From positions 38,046,420 to 38,110,419 of the forward strand of contig LS997566.1 in assembly GCA_000469685.2 (NCBI GenBank): a DNA stretch of 64,000 nucleotides, given 5' to 3'. Both the position numbers and the translations under genes were made by a program. Numbering within the stretch: position 1 is the first letter of the stretch; the number at the start of each line of letters is the position of its first letter. Source of the stretch: Haemonchus contortus (lineage: Eukaryota > Nematoda > Chromadorea > Rhabditida > Trichostrongylidae). The notes under the pieces were generated by a model, which was not told where the DNA came from, searched no databases, and saw nothing but the letters and a program-made list of their open reading frames with translations. Shown piece after piece: positions 43,926-54,602 of the stretch.

Positions 43926-44173
43926 TAGTCAAACCTGCTGTTCGGCTGCGCCCCGCATTCGACTCCCATTCAGAATTGCAGTGACGGTTTGAATGGTTAT
44001 GCGGCCTATACAGTTACTTGCAATGAGCATCCGCTGTACAAGTCAGGACTTTTATTCTCCCAATCGAGTCTGCTACCGATCAGCCAACCCTGGACATATT
44101 GAATCGACTTGGGAATCGAACTCGTGACCGTGCGGTGAGATATTGCGCCACTTGTCACTACGCCACTTCCACC
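43926..44173 (-). repeat. tRNA-headed SINE, minus copy
   Basis: On the minus strand: GTGGCGTAGTGACAAGTGGC head, GAGTTCGATTCCCAAGTCG B-box-like segment, ATAAAAGTCCTGACTTGTAC, CCGTCACTGCAATTCTGAAT and GGGAGTCGAATGCGGGGCGC. Confidence 0.8.
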
Positions 44174-44334
44174 CCTAATTATTACCTTTGTGAACCAAAA
44201 GATTAAGTTTCTCGCAATGATAATTCCAAACATGGAATGCTCTTCCTCACTTGGCTTCATTCAGAATCATACTAACTTCAAAATGGGTATTTAGGTGATA
44301 CTATGGACTCCGGAGCCAAGTGTTACCAATGGAG

Positions 44335-44465
44335 AATGTCAGAGGGTCTTATCCTCTCCAATGGTTCTGATACTGATTACCCGGTCCCAGAAGGATAGAA
44401 GGCTTAGTTGGCTTAAGCGAATGTCAATCCGGGATTTATTGCCTGGATTAAGTGCATGGCACTAA
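44335..44465 (-). repeat. SINE head fragment, minus copy
   Basis: Minus-strand phrases AATCCCGGATTGACATTCGC, TTAAGCCAACTAAGCCTTC and GGACCGGGTAATCAGTATCA resemble the SINE head-to-body region. Confidence 0.55.
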
Positions 44466-45300
44466 TATACTTTTTCCAGAGGCTGTTTCGGGTCAGTTAA
44501 TCTCCTGGCGTGACTCAAACCCATGCCCATGCTTTCCGTATACAGTGCCCTTATGCCTCACGTTACCGAGACTCTGGCAGCCCTCAGCTTCCTGATGGTG
44601 ACAATTTCTGACGTCATTGCATGATTCTGTGTATTTTGCCTTTCCTAAATGCCGCCGTTCGATGAGAATCCTTTTGGAAGGCAATTTTTGCGTTTCCTGG
44701 AAGATGAGCTCGTCAGCTTGTTTCAGCTTCAATGAAGCACTAACGCCAGCTGATTGGCATTCGTAAGTCGTCTAAAAAAGTTATCGCATTTGACACATCG
44801 AAGGACAAGATTCCTCCTCAATTTCCAATATGAATTTTCCTTTCTTCAAATAAGCCATCATATACTTGAGAAATTTCATCTTCACTGCTAAATGACTTCA
44901 AGAGTCCCTTTCTAGGACGGAACCGTGCTATTCACTAGTGTGTTCCAGTACTGACCATCTAGGTTGCGTTTATTTGTTGATTTCCAGTTGTTTCCCTACT
45001 TGCTCTACCAGTCTAGAAAGATGTTTAGAAAATGTGAATGAAGAGGCCGAAGACAATTTATCAGCGCTGATCGGTCTACTGAGGGAGACCTCCACATAAT
45101 GGTCATTTGAGCCAAATCGTAAAAATCGTCTTGAAGAACGATTTTGAACGTTTTCAACCCATACATGAACTCATCGACCTGTGGAGCTCTACATGTTCAC
45201 GGTTTTCTATTCCTAGCGTAATCTCGCACCCTCGCGTAATCCACTACTTCTGGCAACCGTCTCCACTTCATTCTATATATTTCCGGCATCTTCCGTCGTT
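44466..45300. other. intergenic, nothing recognised
   Basis: No supported exon or repeat. Confidence 0.35.
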
Positions 45301-45309
45301 GTTTTAGCT

Positions 45310-45630
45310 CCGGTGACCTCCTTAATCACGTCCCGCCACCTCTTCTCTGGGGTTCCTCGTGGTCGCTTCCATTGAGTCTCAAACTACATCACCTGTTTCA
45401 TCGGGAGATTCTGTTGCCTTTTCAGTACGTACCCGAACCACTGTGGACAGCCACATGAAACCCTGACGTCTCATTTCTAATCCGGTCCTGTCGCGTCCAG
45501 CAGCAGGTCCATCTGGGCACTCTCATTTCAGCGGAGTTAAGCCCTTTCATGATATCTACTTACGGAGCTGCCGTGGGTCATCGTGGGCCCCATCACTGTC
45601 CTGTACACCTTTTCTTTGAGCGTTCTGGAG
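45310..45630 (-). mobile_element. LINE reverse-transcriptase C-terminal fragment
   Basis: On the minus strand the region gives LKEKVYRTVMGPTMTHGSS near 45610-45550, then TRQDRIRNETS. It then gives CPQWFGYVLKRQQNLPMKQ near 45450-45400, a stop, and FETQWKRPRGTPEKRWRDVI near 45380-45320. This order of motifs (KVYRTV..GS, RW.GHV-like, RPRG.P..RW.DV) is the usual C-terminus of non-LTR retrotransposon polyproteins. It is a different lineage from the element at 20470. It is 5'-truncated and frame-broken. Confidence 0.82.
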
Positions 45631-46949
45631 CACCACTGACTGAAGAGGATATTATCATTTAAGATTAGTGCTTATAAAAGTGTTCGCTGTAGCCTGAAGT
45701 ATCCTTAGTATCGTGTCCTTATTGTCTTGTTCTGGAGCAAGGGTCTTTAACTTAACAAGCCCTTACCCAGTCCCTTCGCTTCTACTGAAATAGATGACGA
45801 GGGGAACGTTCAATTCAGTTCGTGCTTCGTTTCAATTAGTCATCTGTCCTCGTCGTGTGCCGTTGATGGTTGGGAAGTAATTACTCCCTAAAATGAGCCA
45901 TCTCAATGAGATGTGCCCAAAATAGACAGAAATTGTCCGTCCCATCATTAACCGACTTGACTTGCTCAGAAAAATTCCAATGGGAAGGACAGTTGAATAT
46001 GAGTTAGACCGAATTCATTCTGAACCCCTCAGTTCGATCTGTTTTTCGTGGTGTGTAGAAAGTCAAAAATAAAAAAAGCAATAAAATATCCAGCATTATA
46101 TGCAAATCATGCAAAATAAATAAAATAAACAGAACATAAAATTTAAAAAATAAAGGTCAAGCAACAGCTATAATATTAGGTCGACAATTATGTCATTGCC
46201 TATATTTTATGGAAGTAGCAATATTTATTCAATTATATAAAAATAAATAAATATACTGACCGTAGAACACTCAGGTACCTCGTCTAACAATATGAAATAC
46301 TTAAAAAAACAAGTAATTATCCTTAATAAATATTTGAAGTACCCACTTAAAGTAGGTTGCTATTAGGTTGTCAATCTGATAATAATCTTCCTCTTCTCTT
46401 GTACTCTTGTACCCTTGTACTCTGGCTTCTGGGATACTCTTGTACTTCTGGGTTCGATAGTGCCCAGCTGCTTCCCAACCTTTTTTTTCGAACTGTTCTA
46501 AAATGTAAACCATTTTTCTAAAAATGTGAGAAAGTTCACGGCAGTACCCTCCTTAGTTGACCATCGTGAACGAAAATGGGCAAGTCCACCCTTGACACAT
46601 ACATATAAGGGCCGATCGGGTCCCTCTCGCAACACCATCAATTTCTTGAAGGAGAACAACAGTGCGGAAGCTACTCAAAATAGAGAATTTATGTCACAAT
46701 GCGGCGGGTTTGGGCCGAGCAGCAATCTCCCCGATGTATGAGACCGAATCGCATGCGAACCTTCCCACGATTACAACCAAACTTCTACTGGGCAACATCT
46801 TTTGGGAATCCTAGGAATCTTCAGTCGAGCAGTACTAAATTATTCCATTACTCACTTTCACGAGAGTAGATGACGTAGTACATGGTACTAAGTGGATCTA
46901 AAACCACGAGCTTGTCTTGGGATCAAAACGGTCCCGGATTGAAAGGTTT
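45631..46949. other. intergenic with AT-rich simple sequence
   Basis: From about 46066 to 46260 the DNA is very rich in AAAT/AATA words. Elsewhere there are short frames without support. Confidence 0.45.
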
Positions 46950-47025
46950 CCTTGAATGGGAGTTGAGTGCGTGGGGGTATTCGGAAAAACGATTGATTGA
47001 ATGTCAAAAACATCATATTTTACCC
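46950..47025 (+). repeat. SINE tail fragment, plus
   Basis: TGAATGGGAGTTGAGTGCGT, followed by CGATTGATTGAATGTCAAAA, matches the SINE 3' end. Confidence 0.55.
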
Positions 47026-47481
47026 TTCCCTCCCTTTTGAGCATTATTATTGCTCCTATACACCAGTATACATGAGTTCTACAAATTCAATTCATTTTTC
47101 GTCAATAACTGCGCATTCGAATCAAATTACCGCTCCGAACAACTGAGATTGAATTATCTGCAAAAACGATTTCCACCTCTGCAAGGGTTGAAGTAAACAG
47201 GGGCAAGTCCACCAAAAAAACCATCAAGTGAGTTTTTCTCTCTAAAATCGATAAATCAATACTTAGACTTTTCATGAAATCAGTGTCAGTCCATCAAATG
47301 AAAAGGGCCTAGTAATAGGATTTATGGAGCGGATTCCTTGGGAGTAAATCACATTTCTCTGCAGTGGTGGGTCTGTTTACTATTACGGGACCAGCTCCAA
47401 GTGGAATACAGTCGATCCAATGATTAAAGTGATTTGCTTTCGATTGTTCCTTGCTAGAAATAATACTATGCGGGCCAGATG

Positions 47482-47753
47482 AAGTCTTTGACGCTAATCA
47501 ATCTACTTTTTTCATCCCCACATTCGTCTTCCATTCAGAATCCTAGGGGCTTTTTGAATGAGTATATGGCCTACACAATGACTTGCAGTGGCTAGCTGAT
47601 GAAAAAGTCGGTGTTTTATCCTTTCAGAATGGCCTGGTAGTAGTAAGCCGATTCTGGATGGAAGATGGAAGCTTTAGTTGGCCTGAGCAAGTATCGATCG
47701 GGATGCGATCACCGGACCTGGATAGAGCGCCATTTGGCACTACACCACATGCG
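47482..47753 (-). repeat. tRNA-headed SINE, minus copy
   Basis: On the minus strand: GTGTAGTGCCAAATGGCGC head, GATCGATACTTGCTCAGGCC, AACACCGACTTTTTCATCAG, GTCATTGTGTAGGCCATATA and the tail TAGCGTCAAAGACTT. The middle is diverged. Confidence 0.75.
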
Positions 47754-48112
47754 CTCTTATTATCATTCGTACCAATTTTCCTTACACTACCTGTGAGAGT
47801 TGCAACATGCAATGTGTGCGAATCACATCTTTGATTGTCCATTTTCGAGCGAATAGCGTTTTGCAACTATTGAAATTGAATTTCACTTCAAGTCAAATTC
47901 ACATCAAACAATTTAAATCTAATTTCAACCGATCCATAGAAGGTAAAGAAATCCAATTCTACAAGGATTCCCTCTTTGTTTAGACGGACGAGTCGAGAAT
48001 TTTTCCGCAAAGTTCTTGAGCCGTTTTAGCATTTCGCCAAATAGGCTTAAAAAAAGGTCAAAAAGTTAGGATGTAAGCTCAAATGCGGCTATATTCACGT
48101 TTTTTGGTGGCA

Positions 48113-48424
48113 AGGTGATTTTGTGGCAAGTGAGGCCATATTGCCCACACATGGTCCCGTCATCGAATCGCGGAACGATTCTCGCCCGATCCAACGAAGC
48201 CTTTCATCCCTCCAGTATCGGTCAATTGGTACCAGACCGGTCTGGGAGGATAAAAGCTCTGACATGTACATCGGCTGATTACCGCAGATCATTGTATTGA
48301 CCACATAGGCTGCTATGAAAGTAGCCATACACATTTATTCAAACGTCGCTACAATTCTGAATGGGAGTCGAATGGTAGCGGCGCATCCCAGAAACGAAAA
48401 TGATCAACGACGAGAGACTTTGAT
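48113..48424 (+). repeat. tRNA-headed SINE carrying a 19-bp insertion
   Basis: TTTTGTGGCAAGTGAGGC head, ACACATGGTCCCGTCATCGA, CCTTTCATCCCTCCAGTATC, AATTGGTACCAGACC, GGATAAAAGCTCTGACATGT, CTACAATTCTGAATGGGAGT and GCGCATCCCAGAAACG are visible. The copy is interrupted at 48308-48326 by the micro-MITE reported separately. Confidence 0.85.
48308..48326. mobile_element. 19-bp micro-MITE/scar with ATA target duplication
   Basis: GGCTGCTATGAAAGTAGCC is flanked on both sides by ATA (48305-48307 and 48327-48329). Other SINE copies read CCACATACGCATT at this point with no insertion, so removing the 19 bp plus one ATA restores the SINE. The termini are those of the GGCTGC MITE family (GGCTGC..TATGAAAG[C/T]AGCC). 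Confidence 0.85.
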
Positions 48425-49007
48425 GACTTTATCAACGATTTCAGGAATAATAATGCCCATCTGCGAGTATAATGTCTTGTCATGACAAGGGACAAGGGAA
48501 TGCAAAAGTTCGAATTAAATTTCACTTGCCATATCATTGGACTTCAGTCTATCTCAAAGTCTTCAAGTTCAGTTGTTTAAAAAAAACGAATTCATAGAAC
48601 AACCATCCTCAAGAACTCAAGAGGATGTATTTCTCGTTAAGGGCAAGGGAATGTTCTAGAAGACTTCTGCCACTCAGTACAGATAAGTACTATAACCCGG
48701 TAATCAACAAAGGAAACCACCTCTTTGGATCAAAGAAATTGCCCCTAACTTTCTGAGAAGAAGTAAATGACTTGAAAGCCGCATTATTCATAGAATTGTC
48801 CCGTATTCTATAAAACCCTGGAAAGTATTCGTCATCCCACAAAACTCTTTCTTTTGTTATCTATCGATCCTCAAGAGAAAAGGCATTCGAAAGGGCTTCA
48901 TAGCCAGTGCTTTTTCACTTGGCCACTCCAGCTATAAGAGGAATTGGCCTAGAATCGCTTATTCTTCATTCTAATGTTTCGCCTGAAGTTAGCATAACTA
49001 ATAAAAG
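48425..49007. other. intergenic, nothing recognised
   Basis: No supported exon or repeat. Confidence 0.35.
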
Positions 49008-49190
49008 GTTCTTTGACGTCTATCAATCCCGCTTCAGATTTAAGCCATCCAATCGACTTCCGTTCACAATCGTAGAAGCGTCTGAATGCATATTAGGACT
49101 ATACAATGAGTTTCGATGGTGAGTCAACGTATCAGCTAGTGCTTTCATCCTCCCAGACGAGTCTGGTACCATTTCAGTGAACAAAAGGGC
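49008..49190 (-). repeat. SINE 3' portion, minus copy
   Basis: Complement phrases: TTCCGTTCACAATCGTAGAA, CTGAATGCATATTAGGACTA, TAGTGCTTTCATCCTCCCAG and ACGAGTCTGGTACCA. The tRNA-like head is absent. Confidence 0.7.
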
Positions 49191-49219
49191 ACGAATAGTC
49201 GAATGGTACATCGGCTGGT

Positions 49220-51628
49220 CACCGGGAAAACCAAGATTTGATCCAGAAACTCCCTTACAGCCATCTTTTCTAAGATAAACTCTCAGCTGGTGATAGATTT
49301 GTAATGATGACTAAGGCTATTCTGAGCTTACTTCTCATTCTCAAAACTTCATGAGCATGGGATTTTCCCAGGAAAAGGAGCTATATTTGTCTCGAATGGG
49401 AAATTATAATGAGAACTAAAAAAATAGCTCATACATACTTTAGTATTCTGGTTGAGTAAGCCCTATCGTATTACCGGTTCCCATGAAGTTTCACGGGGTA
49501 AGCAGACACCTTGTACTTTTCCCATTCAACGAATTGTAATGCGATGCTTCTGAATGGGTGAAGTTCCCTTTCAACTTACCAATTTACTCGAGAAAACTAC
49601 AGTTATAGAGAAATGAGTAACTGCGATTATAATCAGAATTTTCGTTCCGGAAGCCAGCTTTAATAGTGAATTTAATGAATCCCATCTTGTTTTGACTAGA
49701 ACCCCGAAGCACGTTTCGATTATATCATCGTGACATAAGGGGAAGAGGGCAAACAAGCGTGAGAAACCCTTCAGTTCTCTATAGACTCTATTAGCTCTCC
49801 TCCCACCTCTCTAATTTCGCTTCAAAACACGCCAGTACTGAGAACGGATTTGTGAGCATGTAGGTGTTCCTCTTTTTGATTATGCTGTATCTTTCAGCGT
49901 GTTCTCGCTGTGGCCCCTGTAGGCACAGTGCATTTCCAACTCTACAGGAAGGGTAGCTCAAATTCCGTCTATAAATACGTTCTGTGAAGTTCCACAGTAC
50001 GACTCCAATGGATAACAAGCGTCTAGTTGTCTGCGCTCTCTTCTAGACTTGTGATTGTCACATCTGTGTCTGCTCTTCTCTCATCAAGCCACATTTTGAT
50101 TATTTGCTCTTCCGTCCATACTGTGGCAGCGTACTCGATGATGGAATCGGAAGAGATTGGTGTCTCCCTTGCCCGAAATCCCAGTGACTGATTGGGTATC
50201 TTTTATTATCATAAGTTTTCATCACGGTCTCGAATCTATGAAGACGAGAGGTAGCGAGCATTCGTGCCGATACTGTATATCTACGAGGAGCAGTGAACTT
50301 TAAGGCCCTTTCGGTTTTGACCATTGTAAAGAGTACCGTCCATTCTATTGTCTGGGGAAAGAGATGACTCGATCATTCTTATGACCGGACAAGAGAGCGT
50401 TGACTGATACGTTGATTAGCAAATTTTCCAGCAAGCTTGAAAGTATAAACGCATTATCTTCCAGTGTGAGACTTCTCCTAGATATTTGGAATGCCCTCTG
50501 AAAGGAAAATCTGGGAGAACGGGAAATTTGCCGCATAAAGCCATAAATCAAAGTGAAAGGGAAGTTGCTTGACCACCTGCGACAGATTGCATGATAACAG
50601 ATCGGCGCTTCAGGATATGATCGGTGGCCCATTTTCGTTTCCAATTCCCCACCAACGGGTCCGCTCTCCAGTATTTCCGGTTCGTATTGATAAGAAGTAT
50701 TTATTATGTTGTAACTAATTATATGCAAATGCTTAGTCAGAGCTCCAAGGAGGGAGACCAAATGTTAGTAAACTCATTCTAAACGACCTCATTTGAAGTT
50801 GACCGTAAGCCCCCAGATCTGTAGAGTGGAGATCCCTGAGGTCAGCGGAAGCTTCATTTTCGCGTAACGTTGGGAAAATGCTAATCGTCGGGAGAAGTAG
50901 GGAAGCGTAGCACACCACGAACTTGAAATTCAAGATCTCCCGGTGGAACCTCAGCGAGTGTCTCATAGAGGACCTCAATGACGACTTTCATTGACTCATC
51001 CAATTAACTTTGTAAGTGACTTGAAACGGCAATTTTTAGATGCCCAGACGAAATTTTTCCGGGCCAGCACGCCATTCCTCCAATCTAAATGTTGCAGTAA
51101 ATTTTGGTGATTGTCGTTAATACCCGAGAATACTCCAGATTACGGTTGAATATTTTCCTAGTTTTTACCATATGCTCATAAATGACTAAGACACATTACC
51201 CAGTCATTAAAGGTATTAAAGGAAATGAATTTCATGTAAAACTCGGGTAAGTAGTTCCAACCTAATGAATATTTTATCCCTATTAGGGTTCGAGTTATGG
51301 GAAGTAATTCTAGTTTTTTAAGGCTTAATATGGGTGTTGTTGAGTGACTTTGGAATTCTCTATGGGCTGTGTTTTTCCCAGCTGTCACGTCATTTGCGGA
51401 GAAGATTAGTTTTGAATAGAAATTCCCTAGGAAAATTTTGAAGTGATTGCAAATCGACTGATTTTTTTGGATCTCCCAGAAAGAAACTCAATGGGCTCAC
51501 TCCCGAGGACAACTTTTAGTGACTTGTATTTCGGCAACAAGTTTCTTTTGTGCCATGATGTTACCAAAAATTGGATGAGTCAAGGCGATTCCCTAGACTA
51601 TATTGATTGAGCCTGAGTTCACGTAGGA
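49220..51628. other. unassigned, some long minus-strand open frames
   Basis: Minus 50761-50345 is open for 138 codons. An adjoining frame further upstream (about 51000-50880) reads VIEVLYETLAEVPPGDLEF. The frames do not agree with each other, contain no motif I know and are not bounded by splice signals I trust. A decayed transposon or a chance opening are both possible. Confidence 0.3.
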
Positions 51629-51774
51629 TTGGTTCATGGGGCTTCAGCCTTTAGGAACTTTCAGGACCCTCATCGGGAACCTTCAGAGCATCCGCCCACA
51701 CAAATTAGGTTTCCCTCGTCAAACACACGCATACACGTTAAGTGGATGTGGGGAGTCGTTCTAATGACGCGGAT

Positions 51775-51894
51775 ATGTGTGTGGATGTGCCTCGTCGGCC
51801 TGCTGCTGTCTCCTTCACTGCTCGTCCGTCGTCGACATTCATTGCGCGCTCCGATCCGTCGCCCGCTTATTCATCGCAGGCGCTAGGAGATGTG
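51775..51894 (+). CDS. candidate 5' coding exon, unrecognised
   Basis: From the ATG at 51775 a 40-codon frame (MCVDVPRRPAAVSFTARPSS..., ending AYSSQALGDV) runs to a good donor GTGAGC at 51895. The surrounding 51700-52080 is much more GC-rich and CpG-rich than neighbouring DNA. An overlapping frame from an earlier ATG (51759) would instead give a signal-peptide-like MTRICVWMCLVGLLLSPSLL followed by an arginine-rich tail ending at TAG 51884-51886. Only one, or neither, can be real. No downstream exon was identified. Confidence 0.3.
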
Positions 51895-52005
51895 GTGAGC
51901 TACTGAGGCCCAAGAGGAGAAGACGGACGGGACGGGGGAGCTCCAGCAGCCAGATCTATTGATCCCACGCGTTATGAATTCTTCACAGACTACTAGTTGT
52001 TGCCG

Positions 52006-52021
52006 CCCCCCCCCCCCCCCC
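52006..52021 (+). repeat. poly-C tract
   Basis: Sixteen consecutive C within a GC-rich island. Confidence 0.97.
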
Positions 52022-52199
52022 ACCCTTTCGCTCGTCGTGCGACGCTCGCCACCCAGGCGGCGGCAGCGGTGTCGGTTCAACGATTTTGTCCACCACTTCC
52101 CCAGGATTTTTTTTCGTAAACCGCTAATAGCAATCGATCGGTGTATAGTTAAAAGTTTCAAATGGCCTTATGGCCTCTCTAGCAGCATCTGGAGGGTAA

Positions 52200-53265
52200 C
52201 GGGGTTCTCCTAGTAGCAGGATATCCACGTAATAGTGCAAAATTGAGCTTAAAACAAAAAAAAAATTCATTTTTGTGAAATAAGTGTGAAAAATCGGGAA
52301 AGACCTTTTTATATGGAAGGTCCTCTCTTTTATCATCCCATTCTTTTTTTTCTTTCTAGGCAGTTGTTGATCCCGCCTTAGTAAAGGATTAGTGATTGTC
52401 GGATAATGACCTCCGAGCTTTCAGATAATCAGAAGATCGGCCTACCTGGGCTATAGGGATCCCTGGATAAGACGCAGTTCCCACTAAATTGGAATGTTCC
52501 GCTACTAACAGCTGGCGGAAATATCCAATCGCTCTTTGCGGAGATCATGAGCCTGTCTTAGCACCTCTAAAGCGGATAGATTACCTGAGGGATTACGGGT
52601 ATCGAAATTGCCGAGTATGACATGACCATCGACATCTGCTGGGAATGTCGCCTATTCCCCTACCCACGTTAGGAATTCTTAGAAGTTTATTCCTGGTTGA
52701 TAGGTGAACACTCGATCTAGCCTTTCTACATCCGACCGTTCCTTGAAGGGCTATTATGGCATAAAAGTTTCCAGCCTTTTGTCCCTTCAGAGGCTTTTAT
52801 AAAGCATATTCATGTACTTATTCCATTTAAATTGATTACTATGTTTTTGATATTCTCCTTACTCCCTCTTCACGAACGCAAATATTCTTCACTTCGAAAT
52901 TCTTCAAAATTTTTGCGATTCAAATAACTATTCAATTGTAATCTAGCCAAACATAAGGGGCAGTCATAGAATGTATGGGCCACAAAAGAAATGAATAAGA
53001 ATCGGAGGAAATATTTAAAAATAGGTGAGAATATTTTAAAAAATGTGCAAATTTTTTTGTGAAATCACAGCAGATATTGAAATTTTTTCGAAGCTTCTAT
53101 CAATTTACAGCTGGCAAACACTTTTTTCGCACTATTCCCACCAAATTTGGATATTCCATACGCTCTACAACTTCTACACCTTATTCGCATAGTATTTACC
53201 ATTATTAATTACATTACAACATTTTACCATTGGGCAAGTAACTCCATATCGCACAAATTGTCTGG
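52200..53265. other. intergenic, nothing recognised
   Basis: AT-rich DNA without supported exons or repeat ends. Confidence 0.35.
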
Positions 53266-53508
53266 GACGGATGTCAGGCAGGCAGAGGCTTATGCATATA
53301 AGCCTTCCATAACTCCGTGGCCAGTTATTTGGTACCAGACTCGTCTGGGAGGATAAAATCACTGACTTGAACATCGGCTAACCACCGCAAGTCATTGTAT
53401 AGGCCTTATACGCACTCACTAGGTCTCTACGATTCTGGATGGAAGTAAAGTAAGGAGGCGCCCAGACGGGATTGATTAAGGGCCGAAGGCTTCGTTCTTT
53501 AGCCTTCT
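53266..53508 (+). repeat. SINE body and tail, plus copy
   Basis: Visible phrases: TTGGTACCAGACTCGTCTGG, GAGGATAAAATCACTGACTT, GAACATCGGCTAACCACCGC, AAGTCATTGTATAGGCCTTA, TCTACGATTCTGGATGGAAG, CCCAGACGGGATTGATTAAG. The head is decayed. Confidence 0.82.
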
Positions 53509-54315
53509 ATGTTACCCCTTGATATTTCTTCTACCAATTGAAAAACAAAGGTAGCGCCTCAGGTAGGGTTAGGGTTGTTTGTTCAAAATCCATGTCCTGT
53601 TTTTATTTGAATTTCCTTCCTCAGATATCTGACCCTCGTTGTTGCCGATCTTTGTGCTTTTTAGCTCCGACGAGAATTAATGCGTGCGCGCTGCCCTCGC
53701 AAAGGCCAAACCGACTCTGACTAATTCTACAGCTAACAACGTCTTTTAGTCGAACACTGAGTTTTTAGATGGAAGAAAAAATTAAGAGGATAACTGTTCA
53801 AAAAAAATAGGAAAAACAGGTAAATCTGCTTTAGGAAGTCAAAGAGAAGACTCCAAATTGTTGCAAAAAGAACTTCGTTTTTTTTTCTTCTTCATGAATC
53901 ACCTACAATCTCGTCTTCCTCTTATGAAATACTTACAGTAAATTTTTGATACTTTTCTTCGTCTCGATTTTACCCCTCCTATCTAATCTTACTCATCAAG
54001 TCAGGACCGTCGTATACCAAGTATAGATCAATATCACCATGAAAATCATCTCTGGCTTCATATTTACTTTTCAGCTGTCTCCTTTCAAGTCAAGCAGGTT
54101 TTTCCTTCGAACGAAGCCACACTTCAAGATTAGAGCCCTGGGAAAGTACAAGTGTCAAGTATCAAGATAGGCTGACCATGCAGGCCAGCAAACTCGGCCG
54201 TCTATGCCTCTCGAGCCACTCTTTTTCTGTAATGTTACCAAATTCATGGCGCATACTAGCTGATGGGTCATTTTCCTTAGGTGTACTCATTTATGTACAT
54301 ATATGTACCTACAGT
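53509..54315. other. intergenic, nothing recognised
   Basis: No supported exon or repeat. Confidence 0.35.
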
Positions 54316-54316
54316 A

Positions 54317-54602
54317 TGGGTGGAGGTAGTGTAGCGGCAAGTGGCGCTCTAACACCTCAGTAGTTGGATGGAATCCCGGCTCAATATCCATCTATGCCAA
54401 CCAGGCTCTCCATCCCTCCAGGGTGGGTTAGTTGGTATCGGACTTATCTGGGAGTAAAACAAGACTAACTTGTAAGCTGGCCAACAGAATTCTTTGTACC
54501 GGTCACGCACGCATTCAATACGCCACTACGATTCTGAATGGAAGTCTAATGCAGAGCATACCCAAACGGAAGCGATTAATCCCAAAGACCTTATCTATTA
54601 CC
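54317..54602 (+). repeat. tRNA-headed SINE, plus copy (near full length)
   Basis: The head GGTGGAGGTAGTGTAGCGGC, AAGTGGCGC, GATGGAATCCCGG, CCAACCAGGCTCTCCATCCC, TCGGACTTATCTGGGAGT, CACGCATTCAATACGCCACT, ACGATTCTGAATGGAAGTC and the tail AATCCCAAAGACCTTATC are visible. Confidence 0.84.

Noticed and set aside
50345..50761. 138-codon minus-strand open frame
   Set aside because: No recognisable motif and no splice signals. A different frame in the same place looks equally protein-like, so neither is convincing.
53266..54602. Possible tRNA genes suggested by B-box-like words
   Set aside because: The boxes sit in SINE heads. No complete cloverleaf with a matched acceptor stem was found.
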